Shown in pieces: positions 15,237 through 23,863 of a DNA stretch of 64,000 nt. Within the stretch, counting starts at the first letter, position 1. Every line of letters starts with the position of its first letter. A program made the translations under genes and the position numbers. This stretch comes from Massilia sp. Root133 (GTDB lineage Bacteria; Pseudomonadota; Gammaproteobacteria; Burkholderiales; Burkholderiaceae_D), in assembly GCF_001426525.1 (NCBI RefSeq), contig NZ_LMEW01000036.1, positions 71,947 through 135,946 on the forward strand. Direction: 5' to 3'. The notes beneath the pieces were generated by a model that was not told where the DNA came from, made no database searches, and was given only the letters and a program-made list of their open reading frames with translations.

Positions 15237-17377
15237 GCCTGCGCGCGGCCGTAGCGCCGCTCGAATTCGTCCATGGCGACGGGGCGGCCCAGCAGATAGC
15301 CCTGCATCACGTCGCAGCCGTGCGCGGCCAGGAACGCGTGCTGCGCATCCAGTTCGACGCCTTCGGCGATCGTCGCCAGATGCAGCTTGCGTGCCAGTGC
15401 GATGATCGCTTCGACGATCGACGACGCGTTCGGGTCGTGGTCGACGTCCTGCACGAACGAGCGGTCGATCTTCAGCGCCGCCAGCGGAAAGCGGGCCAGG
15501 TAGGCCAGCGACGAATAGCCGGTGCCGAAATCGTCCAGCGCGAAGTGCACGCCGAGCCTGCGCAGCTGCTGCATGCGGTCGACCAGGTCGTCCGGGTTGC
15601 GCGCGAAGACGCTCTCCGTCAGTTCCAGCGTGAGGCGGTCGGCGGGCGCGCCCGTCGCGGCCAGCAGGGTGGCGACGGCGTGCGGGAAATCCGGGTCGCG
15701 CAACTGGTGCACGCTGATGTTCACCGCGAGCTTCAACCTGGAGAGATGCGGCGCCCTGGCCCAGCGCGCGAGCGCGTGGCAGCCCTGTTCCAGCACGTCC
15801 ATCCCCAGCGCGGCGATCAGGCCGCCGGATTCGGCCGCGCCGATGAATTCGCCCGGGGCCACCACTTCATCGACGCCGCGTTGCCAGCGCACGAGCGCCT
15901 CCGCGCCGACGAGACTCCCGTCATGGCCGAACTGCGGCTGGAAGTACAGCACGAACTGGCGCCGCGCGAGGCCGGTGCGCAACGCGGCCGACAGCGCGGC
16001 CTGACGGTCGACGGCCGCCTGCATGCCGGGATCGAAGAAGCGCAGCGTGTTGCGGCCCTCTTCCTTGGCGCGGTACATCGCGAGGTCGGCCTGGCGCAGC
16101 AGCGCGTCGATGCTGGTGGGCGCGCCGTCGAACAGGGTGACGCCGATGCTCGGGCTGCTGGCGCACTGGCGCCCGGCCAGCTCGAACGGCTCGCCCAGTA
16201 CGTCGAGGATCTTGCGGCCCACGGCATGGACTTCGACAGTCGCCTCGTCCGGGCTGGCGCCCAGGTTTTCCAGCACGATCACGAACTCGTCGCCGCCCAG
16301 GCGCGCCAGGTGATCGCCTTCGCGCAGCGCCCGGCGCAGCCGCCGCGCCACCTCGCGCAGCAGCAGGTCGCCGACGTCGTGCCCCATCGTGTCGTTCAGC
16401 AGCTTGAAGTTGTCGAGGTCGAGGAACAGCAGGGCGCCGTGGCGGCCCGCGCGGCCGTTGCGCGCGAGGATCTGCCCCAGCTCGTCGATCAGGAAGCGCC
16501 GGTTCGGCAGGCCCGTCAACTGGTCGAAGTACGCCAGTTCGTGGATGCGGTGTTCGACCTCCTTGCGTTCCGTGAGGTCGGTATTCGTGCCGGACAGGCG
16601 CAGCGCCTTGCCGGTGCCGTCGCGCAGGATGAAACCGCGGCTCAGCACGGGGACGTAGTGGCCGTCGCGGTGGAGCAGGCGGAATTCGATGCTGTAGGCC
16701 TGGCGCGGGCCGGCCAGCAAGTCTTCCAGGAACGCGGCCACCCAGGCGCGGTCTTCGGGATGCGTCAGGCGCACCCATGCCTCGGGATCGGCCCGCATCT
16801 CGCCGGGCACGTAACCGAGCATTTCCCAGTAGCGCGCCGAGTAATAGAGTTCGCCCGTGACGAGGTCCCAGTCCCACGGCGCATCGGTCGAGCCCTGCAG
16901 CGCGAGACGCATGCGCTCCTCGGACTTGTGCAGCGACTGTTCCGCGTCCTTGAGGGCCGTGCAGTCCGTGAAGCAGACGACGACGCGGTGGATGGCGCCA
17001 TGCTCGTCGCGCTCCGGATACGCGTTGCAGATCGCCCAGCGCACGTCGCCGTGGGCCGGGCGGGACACGCCGACGACGAAGTCCGATACCTTGGCGCCCG
17101 TGCGCAGCACCGCGTTCACGGGATATTCGGAGGGCGGCATGCGCGAGCCGTCCGCGCGCACGAAATGCCAGGCGTCGTCGCCGCCCGGCGCTTCCTGCGC
17201 CTCGCACTCGGTGCGCCCGAGCAGCGCCAGCGCCTGGCGGTTGGCCGCCACCACGCGGCCCGCGGCATCGTGCATCACGACGCCGGCCGGCAGGTGGGCG
17301 AGCAGATCGTCGAAGCGGCGTTGGGCGTCGTCGGGGACGTCGCCGGCGCGGCGGGTGCTTGGCGGGTTCGCGGTCAT
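15209..17377 (-). CDS. PAS-PAS-GGDEF-EAL cyclic-di-GMP protein
   Basis: A 722-residue cytoplasmic protein. Two PAS domains span about 20-145 and 150-275; a PAC-like end LRLSGTNTDLTERKEVE leads into the diguanylate cyclase domain. LGGDEF is intact at 361-365 and the product-inhibition I-site R-E-G-D is kept at 352-355. The phosphodiesterase domain has the intact GAEALVRW (EAL at 493-495), the LAVNIS segment, DDFGTGYSS and AEGVE. Both activities are therefore possible; which one dominates cannot be told. It may control biofilm or motility, and a polysaccharide-like operon lies 2 kb further on. It is downstream of and co-directional with the GH43 gene, with an 80-base gap. Confidence 0.92.
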   Translation of the reverse strand: MTANPPSTRRAGDVPDDAQRRFDDLLAHLPAGVVMHDAAGRVVAANRQALALLGRTECEAQEAPGGDDAWHFVRADGSRMPPSEYPVNAVLRTGAKVSDFVVGVSRPAHGDVRWAICNAYPERDEHGAIHRVVVCFTDCTALKDAEQSLHKSEERMRLALQGSTDAPWDWDLVTGELYYSARYWEMLGYVPGEMRADPEAWVRLTHPEDRAWVAAFLEDLLAGPRQAYSIEFRLLHRDGHYVPVLSRGFILRDGTGKALRLSGTNTDLTERKEVEHRIHELAYFDQLTGLPNRRFLIDELGQILARNGRAGRHGALLFLDLDNFKLLNDTMGHDVGDLLLREVARRLRRALREGDHLARLGGDEFVIVLENLGASPDEATVEVHAVGRKILDVLGEPFELAGRQCASSPSIGVTLFDGAPTSIDALLRQADLAMYRAKEEGRNTLRFFDPGMQAAVDRQAALSAALRTGLARRQFVLYFQPQFGHDGSLVGAEALVRWQRGVDEVVAPGEFIGAAESGGLIAALGMDVLEQGCHALARWARAPHLSRLKLAVNISVHQLRDPDFPHAVATLLAATGAPADRLTLELTESVFARNPDDLVDRMQQLRRLGVHFALDDFGTGYSSLAYLARFPLAALKIDRSFVQDVDHDPNASSIVEAIIALARKLHLATIAEGVELDAQHAFLAAHGCDVMQGYLLGRPVAMDEFERRYGRAQAQAASGSST

Positions 17378-17457
17378 GTGGACTTTTGGTTACGATTCCC
17401 GCGCATGCTAGCAGTTCCGGAACACCCGTGGCGCGCGCCCGGGCCGCTTTTGTCGCG

Positions 17458-19089
17458 TCAACCCGACGGCAGCGCGTGGTAGCGGAAATCACGCAGGCGC
17501 ACGGTTCCTTTGCCCGCCGCGTACACGCCCACTTTCAGGCTCAAGAAGCCGCCGAACACGTTGTGGTGGATGCCCGACACTTCCATGCGCGTGCCGTGCA
17601 GGATCCAGGTCTTGCCGCCGTCGAACGAGTAACGGAAGGTCACCACGTTCGCATCGTTCGTCAGGCGCACGCGGACGCTGGAAATCGCTTGCGGACGCCG
17701 CGCCCACGGCTGCTCCTCGGCGTACTGGTACGTCTTGACCGTATCCGGCGTGAAGCCCACGCCGACGAATGCCTTCGGGTTGTAGTACAGGAGCAGGCCG
17801 CCCTCGGCCGGGCCGGCCAGGTCGAGCGTGATCTCGGCCTCGTACGACCGGTCGCCGACGCCGCACGTGAGCGGCGTGCTGTCGACCGGCATCGATCCCT
17901 TGCCCCGGATTTCCAGGCCGCCGTTCGCGAAGCGCACGCGCGTCATCTCGTCCGGCGCCGGGTCGTGGAACGACCACTGGACGCCGAAGCGGTCCTTCGA
18001 AAAATCGTCGGACAGCGCGAAGCCGTTCGGCCCCGCCTTGCCGCCGCGCGGCTTCCTGATCGGCTTCGAAAGGTCGCCGCCTTGCGCGCGGAACCAGCCG
18101 TCGGCCGTCCATTCCATCGGCTCGAGCAAGGTCTGGCGGCCCAGGGTGCGGTAACCGTTCTCGTAGCCGTGGTAGATCATCCACCAGTCGCCGCCCGGTC
18201 CCTCGACGAGCGACGCGTGGCCGCGCGACCACCACGGTTCATTGGTGCCGGTCGTGCGCACGAGCGGGTTATGCGGGCAGTGCTCCCACGGCCCGTCGAT
18301 CGACTTCGAGCGGGCCGCGATCACCATATGGCCCGTCACCGGACCGGCCGTGCCGCCCACCGCCGTGATCAGGTAGAAGTAGTCGCCATGGCGCAGCAGC
18401 TTCGGGCCTTCCGGCGCGAAGTTCTCCGTGACCCAGTCTTCCGGATAGCGCCACGGTTGATAGGCCGGTTCGACGGTGCCGTCGGTCGCGAGGCCGTCGT
18501 CCGTGAGGCGGATGCGGCGGATGCCGTTGACGAACAGGTAGCGCTTGCCGTCTTCGCCCACGACGTGGCCCGGGTCGATGCAGCCCGAGATTTTCAGATC
18601 GACCGGGTCGCTCCACGGCCCCTCGATGCGGTCGGCCCAGATGGCGTAGATCGACCACGCATTGCCGTCCGGCGCGGCCGGGATGTAGATGAAGTAGCGG
18701 CCGTCGTGCTTGCACAGGTCGAGCGCCCAGATCGTGCCCAGCGGCTTTTTCAGGGCCGGGCCGACGGGCGCCCAGTTCACGAGATCCGTCGAATGCCAGA
18801 TCACGATGCCCGGGTACGAGAAGAAGGACGAGAAGGTCATGTAATAGTCCTTGCCGTCCTTGAGGATCGTCGGGTCCGGGTGGTCGCCCGCGATGATCGG
18901 GTTGACGTACGTGCCGTCGCCGCGGTCGGCCTTGCGCTGCCCTTCGATTCCGCGGCCCCAGCCCGGGAAGGCGGGCGCGCAGGCGGCGGTTCCGGATGCA
19001 GCGGCTTGCGCGGGCAGGATGGGGAGCGATGCGGCGCCGGCGCCGGCCAGCAGGGTTTTGAAGGCGTTGCGGCGGGATGGGTTGGTCAA
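17458..19089 (-). CDS. Tat-exported glycoside hydrolase family 43 enzyme
   Basis: A 543-residue enzyme if started at the TTG at 19089, which has GGAG six bases upstream and gives a canonical Tat signal SRRNAFKTLLAGAGAA. The longer frame would run through a promoter and operator. The five-bladed GH43 propeller has all three acidic residues: Asp near 72 (GDHPDPTI), Asp near 172 (GCIDPGHVV) and Glu near 227 (FAPEGPKLL). The C-terminal third is a beta-sandwich like the GH43 C2 domain of beta-xylosidases (GGLLLYYNPKAFVGVGF). Likely activity is beta-xylosidase or alpha-arabinofuranosidase on plant hemicellulose. A LacI-type operator lies in the promoter. Confidence 0.85.
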   Translation of the reverse strand: MTNPSRRNAFKTLLAGAGAASLPILPAQAAASGTAACAPAFPGWGRGIEGQRKADRGDGTYVNPIIAGDHPDPTILKDGKDYYMTFSSFFSYPGIVIWHSTDLVNWAPVGPALKKPLGTIWALDLCKHDGRYFIYIPAAPDGNAWSIYAIWADRIEGPWSDPVDLKISGCIDPGHVVGEDGKRYLFVNGIRRIRLTDDGLATDGTVEPAYQPWRYPEDWVTENFAPEGPKLLRHGDYFYLITAVGGTAGPVTGHMVIAARSKSIDGPWEHCPHNPLVRTTGTNEPWWSRGHASLVEGPGGDWWMIYHGYENGYRTLGRQTLLEPMEWTADGWFRAQGGDLSKPIRKPRGGKAGPNGFALSDDFSKDRFGVQWSFHDPAPDEMTRVRFANGGLEIRGKGSMPVDSTPLTCGVGDRSYEAEITLDLAGPAEGGLLLYYNPKAFVGVGFTPDTVKTYQYAEEQPWARRPQAISSVRVRLTNDANVVTFRYSFDGGKTWILHGTRMEVSGIHHNVFGGFLSLKVGVYAAGKGTVRLRDFRYHALPSG

Positions 19090-19128
19090 GCGGGTCTCCA
19101 GGTCTTGTGCGTGACGATCGTCGTCAAG

Positions 19129-19155
19129 ATTATATGAAAACGATTTCATCGACAA
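19129..19155 (-). promoter_or_regulatory. GH43 promoter with embedded LacI-type operator
   Basis: On the minus strand a perfect -10 TATAAT (19134-19129) lies 15 bases after TTGTCG (19155-19150). The gap between them is filled by ATGAAATCGTTTTCAT (19149-19134), a palindrome with a central CG and one mismatch per half, the hallmark of LacI/GalR-family operators. Repressor binding would occlude RNA polymerase. The placement also shows that ATG codons inside this stretch cannot be the start of the GH43 gene. Confidence 0.6.
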
Positions 19156-19191
19156 GGCCGGCCGGCGCTTGCCGCAGTTGACGCGAAGCCG

Positions 19192-20823
19192 TTACCGCAG
19201 CTCGTGGACGGCGATGCCGCCGAAGCCGTCCCACGCGCCGAATTCCGCTTCCAGGCCGGGCAACAGGCGCAGCAGGGCGGCCTTGTCCTTGTGGAAGGTG
19301 GTGGCGCTGCCGTCGATGGCGCGCGTCGATTGCAGGCGGTAGACCCGGGCATCGGGCGCGGCGAGCGGCTGGCGCAGCAGGGCCAGCACCTGGCGGCCGG
19401 CGACGTCCACGGCCAGCAGGTCGCCGGGACCGTCCGCGGCCCGCACGTAGCGGCGCTGGACTTCCGGATCGATGGGCCCCGCTTCGAGCGCGATGCGCAC
19501 CCGGCGGCCGTGGGCGCCGGCCCAGTCGAGGAACGGGATCGCGAAATCGACGATCTGCTCGCGGTCGGTGCGGTAATCCATCACGGCGAGGCCGTCCGCG
19601 TGGGGCGCCAGCGCATCCAGCAGCGCCTGGTTCTTGCCCCACCAGAACGGGACGACGAATTCCACGCGCAGCGTCTCGCCGGCCGCCGCTTTCACGGCGC
19701 GTGCCATGTCGATATAGGCGGCGTCGCGCCTGGCCGCGGGCAGCACGTTGTCCGGCAGCAGATAGGGCTCCACGTCGAACTGGACGCCGCGCAAACGGGC
19801 TTCCGGAGGCTGCGCGGCGTTGTAGGCCGCATAGGCCTGCACGCGCTTCGCGACGGCCGGGATGGCGTCCGCCAGCACCATGTGCGGGTCGCCGTCGACG
19901 CTATGGATGCCGATGCCCTTGGCGCCCGCCTGGCGCACGAACGCGGCCAGCAGGTCGGGCGCGCGCACGGCGGCGCCGTCCTTCAGCGGCACCGTGACGA
20001 ACAGTTCGCCGATGCCCTGGGCCGCGGCCCAGTCGAGCAGGGCAGGGCCGCCGTCGATCCAGTCGCCGGGGCGCCAGACCCACGTCGAACGGGGTGCCGG
20101 TGCGGACGCCGCGGCCGGTTCCAGCGCGAGCGCGTCCACGTCGATGCTTGCCTGCGTCGCGGGGCACAACAGCACGAACTGGCGCCAGCCGGCGCGGTCC
20201 AGTCGCGCCGGCAGCACGAAGCGCGCGGCCTTCGCGTCCGGCGTGGCGATGCCCAGGTCGAACGCGTCGTCGCGCGCGCGGCGGGCATCGTCGGCCACCT
20301 GCCACGTGAACGATCCGCCCTGCGCCGTCCAGGTGGCGGCCAGCAGCGCGTTCGCGCGCGTCATGAACCACGGTCCCGTGAGGAGCACGCCGGCGGCGCG
20401 CTGGCCGGGGCGGCAGGTCACTTGCAGGCGGCCGTCCGCCAATGTCGCCTGCACGCGTTCCTCGACGCCGAACGTGCGCGCGCGCATGCGCGTGAGCAGG
20501 TTCGCGTGCAGGGGCATGGGTTCCGGCCGTTCGGGCCCCGGTTTCGACGACGGCAGTTCGTGCTCGCTGACGGCGAAGCGGCCGTCGGCCACGTTGCCGT
20601 GCAGGAAAATGGTGTTCTCCGGGGTCTCGCCGGGCGCGAGCGGGTACACCGTCTCGACCTGCGCGCCGGGCGGCAGCGCCACGCTCGTGCAGCCCGGCCT
20701 GTGGGGCTGGTCGTCGACGACGTAGCGCGCCGTTCCTCCCGCCGCGGCGGCGCACTGGTGCAGCGTGGCGGCGTGGGCCGGCATGGACATGGCGAGCAGG
20801 GGCAACAGGAATCGATGGATCAT
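19192..20823 (-). CDS. Exported TIM-barrel, putative glycoside hydrolase-like protein
   Basis: A 543-residue protein with signal peptide MIHRFLLPLLAMSMPAHAA. The N-terminal half is beta-rich and unrecognised. From about residue 260 it looks like a TIM barrel: WVWRPGDWIDGGPALLDWAAAQGIGELFVTVPL, HSVDGDPHMVLADA, then RGVQFDVEPYLL, with a D-x-E of the kind used catalytically by many glycosidases, followed by VEFVVPFWWG and DGLAVMDYRTDREQIVDF. It may match a DUF3142-type family, but I am not certain. Its start codon overlaps the stop of the glycosyltransferase gene by one base. By analogy with PgaB next to PgaC, it may trim or modify the polymer made by that synthase in the periplasm. Confidence 0.6.
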   Translation of the reverse strand: MIHRFLLPLLAMSMPAHAATLHQCAAAAGGTARYVVDDQPHRPGCTSVALPPGAQVETVYPLAPGETPENTIFLHGNVADGRFAVSEHELPSSKPGPERPEPMPLHANLLTRMRARTFGVEERVQATLADGRLQVTCRPGQRAAGVLLTGPWFMTRANALLAATWTAQGGSFTWQVADDARRARDDAFDLGIATPDAKAARFVLPARLDRAGWRQFVLLCPATQASIDVDALALEPAAASAPAPRSTWVWRPGDWIDGGPALLDWAAAQGIGELFVTVPLKDGAAVRAPDLLAAFVRQAGAKGIGIHSVDGDPHMVLADAIPAVAKRVQAYAAYNAAQPPEARLRGVQFDVEPYLLPDNVLPAARRDAAYIDMARAVKAAAGETLRVEFVVPFWWGKNQALLDALAPHADGLAVMDYRTDREQIVDFAIPFLDWAGAHGRRVRIALEAGPIDPEVQRRYVRAADGPGDLLAVDVAGRQVLALLRQPLAAPDARVYRLQSTRAIDGSATTFHKDKAALLRLLPGLEAEFGAWDGFGGIAVHELR

Positions 20824-22247
20824 CAGGGACCTTTCGGCGTGCTGGCCTGCCAGTCGCCCTTGCGCTTCATCGTACCCCACGTCGATTCCTTCTGCATGAC
20901 CCAGCGCCACAGGCCGATCAGGCGCCACATCGTGTTGAGTTGCCGATAGCCGAGGTTCTCCAGCAGCACGACGGCGGCCAGCGCCAGCAGCTGTTTGCCG
21001 CGCGGGTAGATGTGGAAGGACATCTCTTCCAGCAGCAGCCCCGAGGCCGACAGCAGGATGCCGAGGCCGATCGCGACGAACATGAACGTGGTGAACGCCT
21101 GCCACGAGATCTCGCCCGTGAGGAACGACCAGGTCATGAAGATGTAGCCGCCCACTTCGACGAGGGGGCCGAGCCACTCGAACAGCAGCATGAACGGGAA
21201 GGCGAGCCAGCCCGGCACGCCGCCGTTGCGCGAAAACATCAGGCCCCAGTTGGCGTTCAGGCTCTCGGCCAGGCCGCGCTGCCAGCGGATGCGCTGGTTT
21301 TTCAGCGTCTTGTAGTCTTCCGGCGCCTCGGTCCAGCACACGGGATCGGGCACGAATTCGACCTTGTACGGCTGGCGCTTCTCGCGCAGCAGGCGGTGCA
21401 TGCGGACGATCAGTTCCATGTCCTCGCCGATCGTGTCGGGACGGTAGCCGCCCGCCATGATCACGGTGTCCTTGCGGAACACGCCGAACGCGCCGGAGAT
21501 GATCAGCATGCCGTTCACGGACGACCAGCCGAGCCGCCCGAACAGGAACGCGCGCAGGTATTCCACGACCTGGAACAGCGCCCACACGTTCTTCGGCAGG
21601 CCGACCTTCGTGAGGAAACCGCCCGTCACCTCGCAGCCGTTGGCCACGCGGATCGTGCCGCCCGTCGCGACGACGGTCGGGTCGCGCAGGAACGGCTCCG
21701 TGACCTTTTCCAGGCTGTCGCGCTGCAGGATCGAGTCGGCGTCCACGCCGCACACGAGCGGGTAGCGCGAGGCGTTGATGCCCGCGTTCAGCGAGTCGGC
21801 CTTGCCGCCGTTGTCCTTGTCGATCACGCGCAGGTTCGGGAAGCGCGTGGAGCGGTAGACCTGGCGGATGTCCTTCGTCCTGATCTGGCGGCGGTAGGCT
21901 TCGGGGAAGGGCAGCAGGCCGAATTCGCGCTTCAGCACGGCGAGCGTGTCGTCCTTCGAGCCGTCGTTCACGACCAGCACTTCGTATTCGGAATACGTCA
22001 GCTGCAGCATCGAGCGCACCGAGGCCGCGATCGTCGCTTCCTCGTTATACGCGGGCACGAGGATGCTGACGGGCGGCTCCAGGCCGGAATAGGCGCGCGG
22101 CAAATCGTCGAGCATCTCTTCCTGGCCCTTGCGGTGCAGCGTGCGCAGCGACAGCATGTTCAGCACGAGGTAGCCGCCGTTGAGCAGGATGAAGTAGCAC
22201 AGGACGAACCAGGTGACGAACTGGATGAGCAGGTGGTGCGTCATCAT
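20823..22247 (-). CDS. Processive family 2 glycosyltransferase (PgaC/IcaA-like)
   Basis: A 474-residue inner-membrane synthase. One helix lies near 8-30, then the GT2 domain: VSILVPAYNEE, VNDGS, the donor-binding CGVDADS (169-171), the catalytic GED at 274-276, and QRIRW at 318-322, the Q-x-x-R-W signature of processive synthases that make linear polysaccharides. Four or more C-terminal helices follow. It resembles poly-N-acetylglucosamine and hyaluronan synthases, but the sugar cannot be predicted. ATGA overlap with the HEAT gene upstream and one-base overlap with the exported protein downstream show a tightly coupled operon. Confidence 0.85.
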   Translation of the reverse strand: MMTHHLLIQFVTWFVLCYFILLNGGYLVLNMLSLRTLHRKGQEEMLDDLPRAYSGLEPPVSILVPAYNEEATIAASVRSMLQLTYSEYEVLVVNDGSKDDTLAVLKREFGLLPFPEAYRRQIRTKDIRQVYRSTRFPNLRVIDKDNGGKADSLNAGINASRYPLVCGVDADSILQRDSLEKVTEPFLRDPTVVATGGTIRVANGCEVTGGFLTKVGLPKNVWALFQVVEYLRAFLFGRLGWSSVNGMLIISGAFGVFRKDTVIMAGGYRPDTIGEDMELIVRMHRLLREKRQPYKVEFVPDPVCWTEAPEDYKTLKNQRIRWQRGLAESLNANWGLMFSRNGGVPGWLAFPFMLLFEWLGPLVEVGGYIFMTWSFLTGEISWQAFTTFMFVAIGLGILLSASGLLLEEMSFHIYPRGKQLLALAAVVLLENLGYRQLNTMWRLIGLWRWVMQKESTWGTMKRKGDWQASTPKGP

Positions 22248-23338
22248 GCGGCCCTTTCGGCGATGACCTGGCCCAGGATGTCGGCGGCGAAGCGGTCGGT
22301 GAGCGATGCCCGCAGGGCGTCGAGTTGGGCGCGCCCCAACCAGGGCAGGTCGACGATGGCCTGCGCGGCGCGGTAGCGCACCCACCACTCGCGGTCGGCC
22401 AGCAGGGCGGTGAGGCGGTCGACGTCGGATGCCTCGCCGATGCGGCCCAGCGCCTTGGCGGCCAGCACGCGCACCTGCCAGTCCGCATGCGCGAGCAGGC
22501 CACGCACCTGGTCGCGCAGGCCGGGCGTGGCGACGATGCGCAGCGCGGCCGTCACGAGTTCGAGATCGGCGCTGGCGAGGGCTGCGGACAGCGTGTCCGC
22601 CGGCAGGTCGATGCGCAGCGCTTCCGCGATGCGCAGCGCGCGCGGCAAACGCGCCGGCGGCAGGGCCGGCAGCAGGTCCGCCAGCACGCCGGCGACGGGC
22701 GCGCTCGCTTCCTTCAGGATGCCGGCCACGTGCGACATCGCCCAGTCGTCGCGTGCGACGAACAGCGGCGTGAGGTAGTCCGCGGCCGCGTGCGGATCGA
22801 TGCGCACGAGCGCCCACAGCGCGGACAGCGACAGGGTCACGTCGGGGCTTTCGGCCAGCGTGCGCAGCGTGTCCCACGAGTCGCGGTCGCCCAGGTGGCC
22901 CAGGAGAAGCGTCGCGAGCAGGCGTTCCGTGCGCGGGCCGCGCGCGAGCATGGCGCGCGCGTCGCGCTCCACGCCGAGGCGGCGCGCGACGTCGTTCAGG
23001 GCGGCGCCCGCTTCGCCGCGCAGCGAGGCCTGCAGATGGACCCACAGCTTGATGAAGTGCGGACGCTCCGCCTTGGCGAGCGACGGCAGCGTTGCGGGCG
23101 TCTCGCCGACGATGGCCGCATTCAGGACGGGACGCCAGCGCGCCAGCGCGCGCGCCGCGCGGCGTTCGCGCCGGCGCAGGGCCATGCGCAGGCGGATGAT
23201 CTGCGCGCCGAGGAGCAGGGTCAGGAGGAGGGCGCCGATGCCCGTCCAGTAGGCCGCCGCCAGGACCGGATCGGCGGGCGCCGTGAACGCGGCCGCCAGC
23301 GCGTGGGTGGGAATTTCGCCTCCCGTCGGCAGGATCAT
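22244..23338 (-). CDS. Membrane-anchored HEAT-repeat protein
   Basis: A 364-residue protein. After a short N-terminus one membrane helix (residues 28-50, YWTGIGALLLTLLLGAQIIRL) is followed by a basic stretch and about 280 residues of helical HEAT-like repeats: TERLLATLLLGHLGDRDSWDTLRTLAES, SLSALWALVRIDPHAA, WQVRVLAAKALGRIGEASDVDRL, WWVRYRAAQAIVDLP. Such solenoids serve as protein-binding scaffolds. Its place between the receiver protein and the synthase suggests it links the signalling input to the synthase at the membrane. It starts 10 bases after the receiver gene. Confidence 0.75.
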   Translation of the reverse strand: MILPTGGEIPTHALAAAFTAPADPVLAAAYWTGIGALLLTLLLGAQIIRLRMALRRRERRAARALARWRPVLNAAIVGETPATLPSLAKAERPHFIKLWVHLQASLRGEAGAALNDVARRLGVERDARAMLARGPRTERLLATLLLGHLGDRDSWDTLRTLAESPDVTLSLSALWALVRIDPHAAADYLTPLFVARDDWAMSHVAGILKEASAPVAGVLADLLPALPPARLPRALRIAEALRIDLPADTLSAALASADLELVTAALRIVATPGLRDQVRGLLAHADWQVRVLAAKALGRIGEASDVDRLTALLADREWWVRYRAAQAIVDLPWLGRAQLDALRASLTDRFAADILGQVIAERAA

Positions 23339-23348
23339 GCGGGCGGGT

Positions 23349-23729
23349 TCACGAAACTGCGAGGAAGCGGCGCAGGCGCGCCAGCAATTCCTGCGGCTGG
23401 AACGGCTTGATGATGAAGTCGTTGGCGCCGGCGTCGAGGGCGCGCACGGTGTCGCGCTCCGTGTTCTTGGCTGTCAGCATGAGGACGGGGACGGCTTCCC
23501 AGCCGGCCTGCGCGCGGATCAGGCCCACGATCTCGAACCCGTCCACGTACGGCAGCATCACGTCCAGCAGCACGAGGTCCGGCGCCGGCTGCGACACGAC
23601 GTGCTGGACGGCGGCGCGGCCGTCGGCCACGTGGATGACGCGATAACCCTGGCGCTCGAGCATGAAGCCGAGGACGTGGGCGATGTGGACGTCATCCTCG
23701 ACGACGAGGACGCTGGGTTGTGCGCTCAT
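23349..23729 (-). CDS. Single-domain CheY-like response regulator
   Basis: A 126-residue stand-alone receiver: acidic pair in LVVEDDVHIA, phospho-acceptor Asp56 in LVLLDVMLPYVDG, Thr86 in LMLTAKN, and Lys108 in FIIKPFQPQEL. There is no output domain, so it must act by protein contact. It is the first gene of the HEAT-GT2-exported protein operon, and it probably switches the synthase complex on or off through the HEAT scaffold. Its kinase is not in the operon; the orphan kinase at about 13-15 kb is one candidate. A TATAAT box lies 33 bases upstream. Confidence 0.85.
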   Translation of the reverse strand: MSAQPSVLVVEDDVHIAHVLGFMLERQGYRVIHVADGRAAVQHVVSQPAPDLVLLDVMLPYVDGFEIVGLIRAQAGWEAVPVLMLTAKNTERDTVRALDAGANDFIIKPFQPQELLARLRRFLAVS

Positions 23730-23761
23730 GTTGTTGGAGTCGAAAGTTGCTGTAGGGCTTC

Positions 23762-23789
23762 ATTATACCGGGGGCATTTAACATTCGAC
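23762..23789 (-). promoter_or_regulatory. Promoter of the receiver-HEAT-GT2 operon
   Basis: On the minus strand a perfect TATAAT lies at 23767-23762. The best -35 is only a weak GTCGAA about 16 bases upstream, so an activator may be needed. No operator palindrome is evident. Confidence 0.4.
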
Positions 23790-23863
23790 GCGCGATTGTG
23801 GCGGGCGCACGACTACCAACGGCCGCTTTTTTGCGACCCGTTGGCAGTCTGGCACGCAGCCGG

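Noticed and set aside
13364..17482. Plus-strand frame of 1372 codons crossing the kinase and the GGDEF-EAL gene
   Set aside because: Arg/Ala-rich shadow frame; the real genes in other frames have complete catalytic motifs throughout.
20824..21753. Upstream extension of the exported TIM-barrel protein frame
   Set aside because: Covers the GT2 gene in another frame; the ATG at 20823 starts a clean signal peptide.
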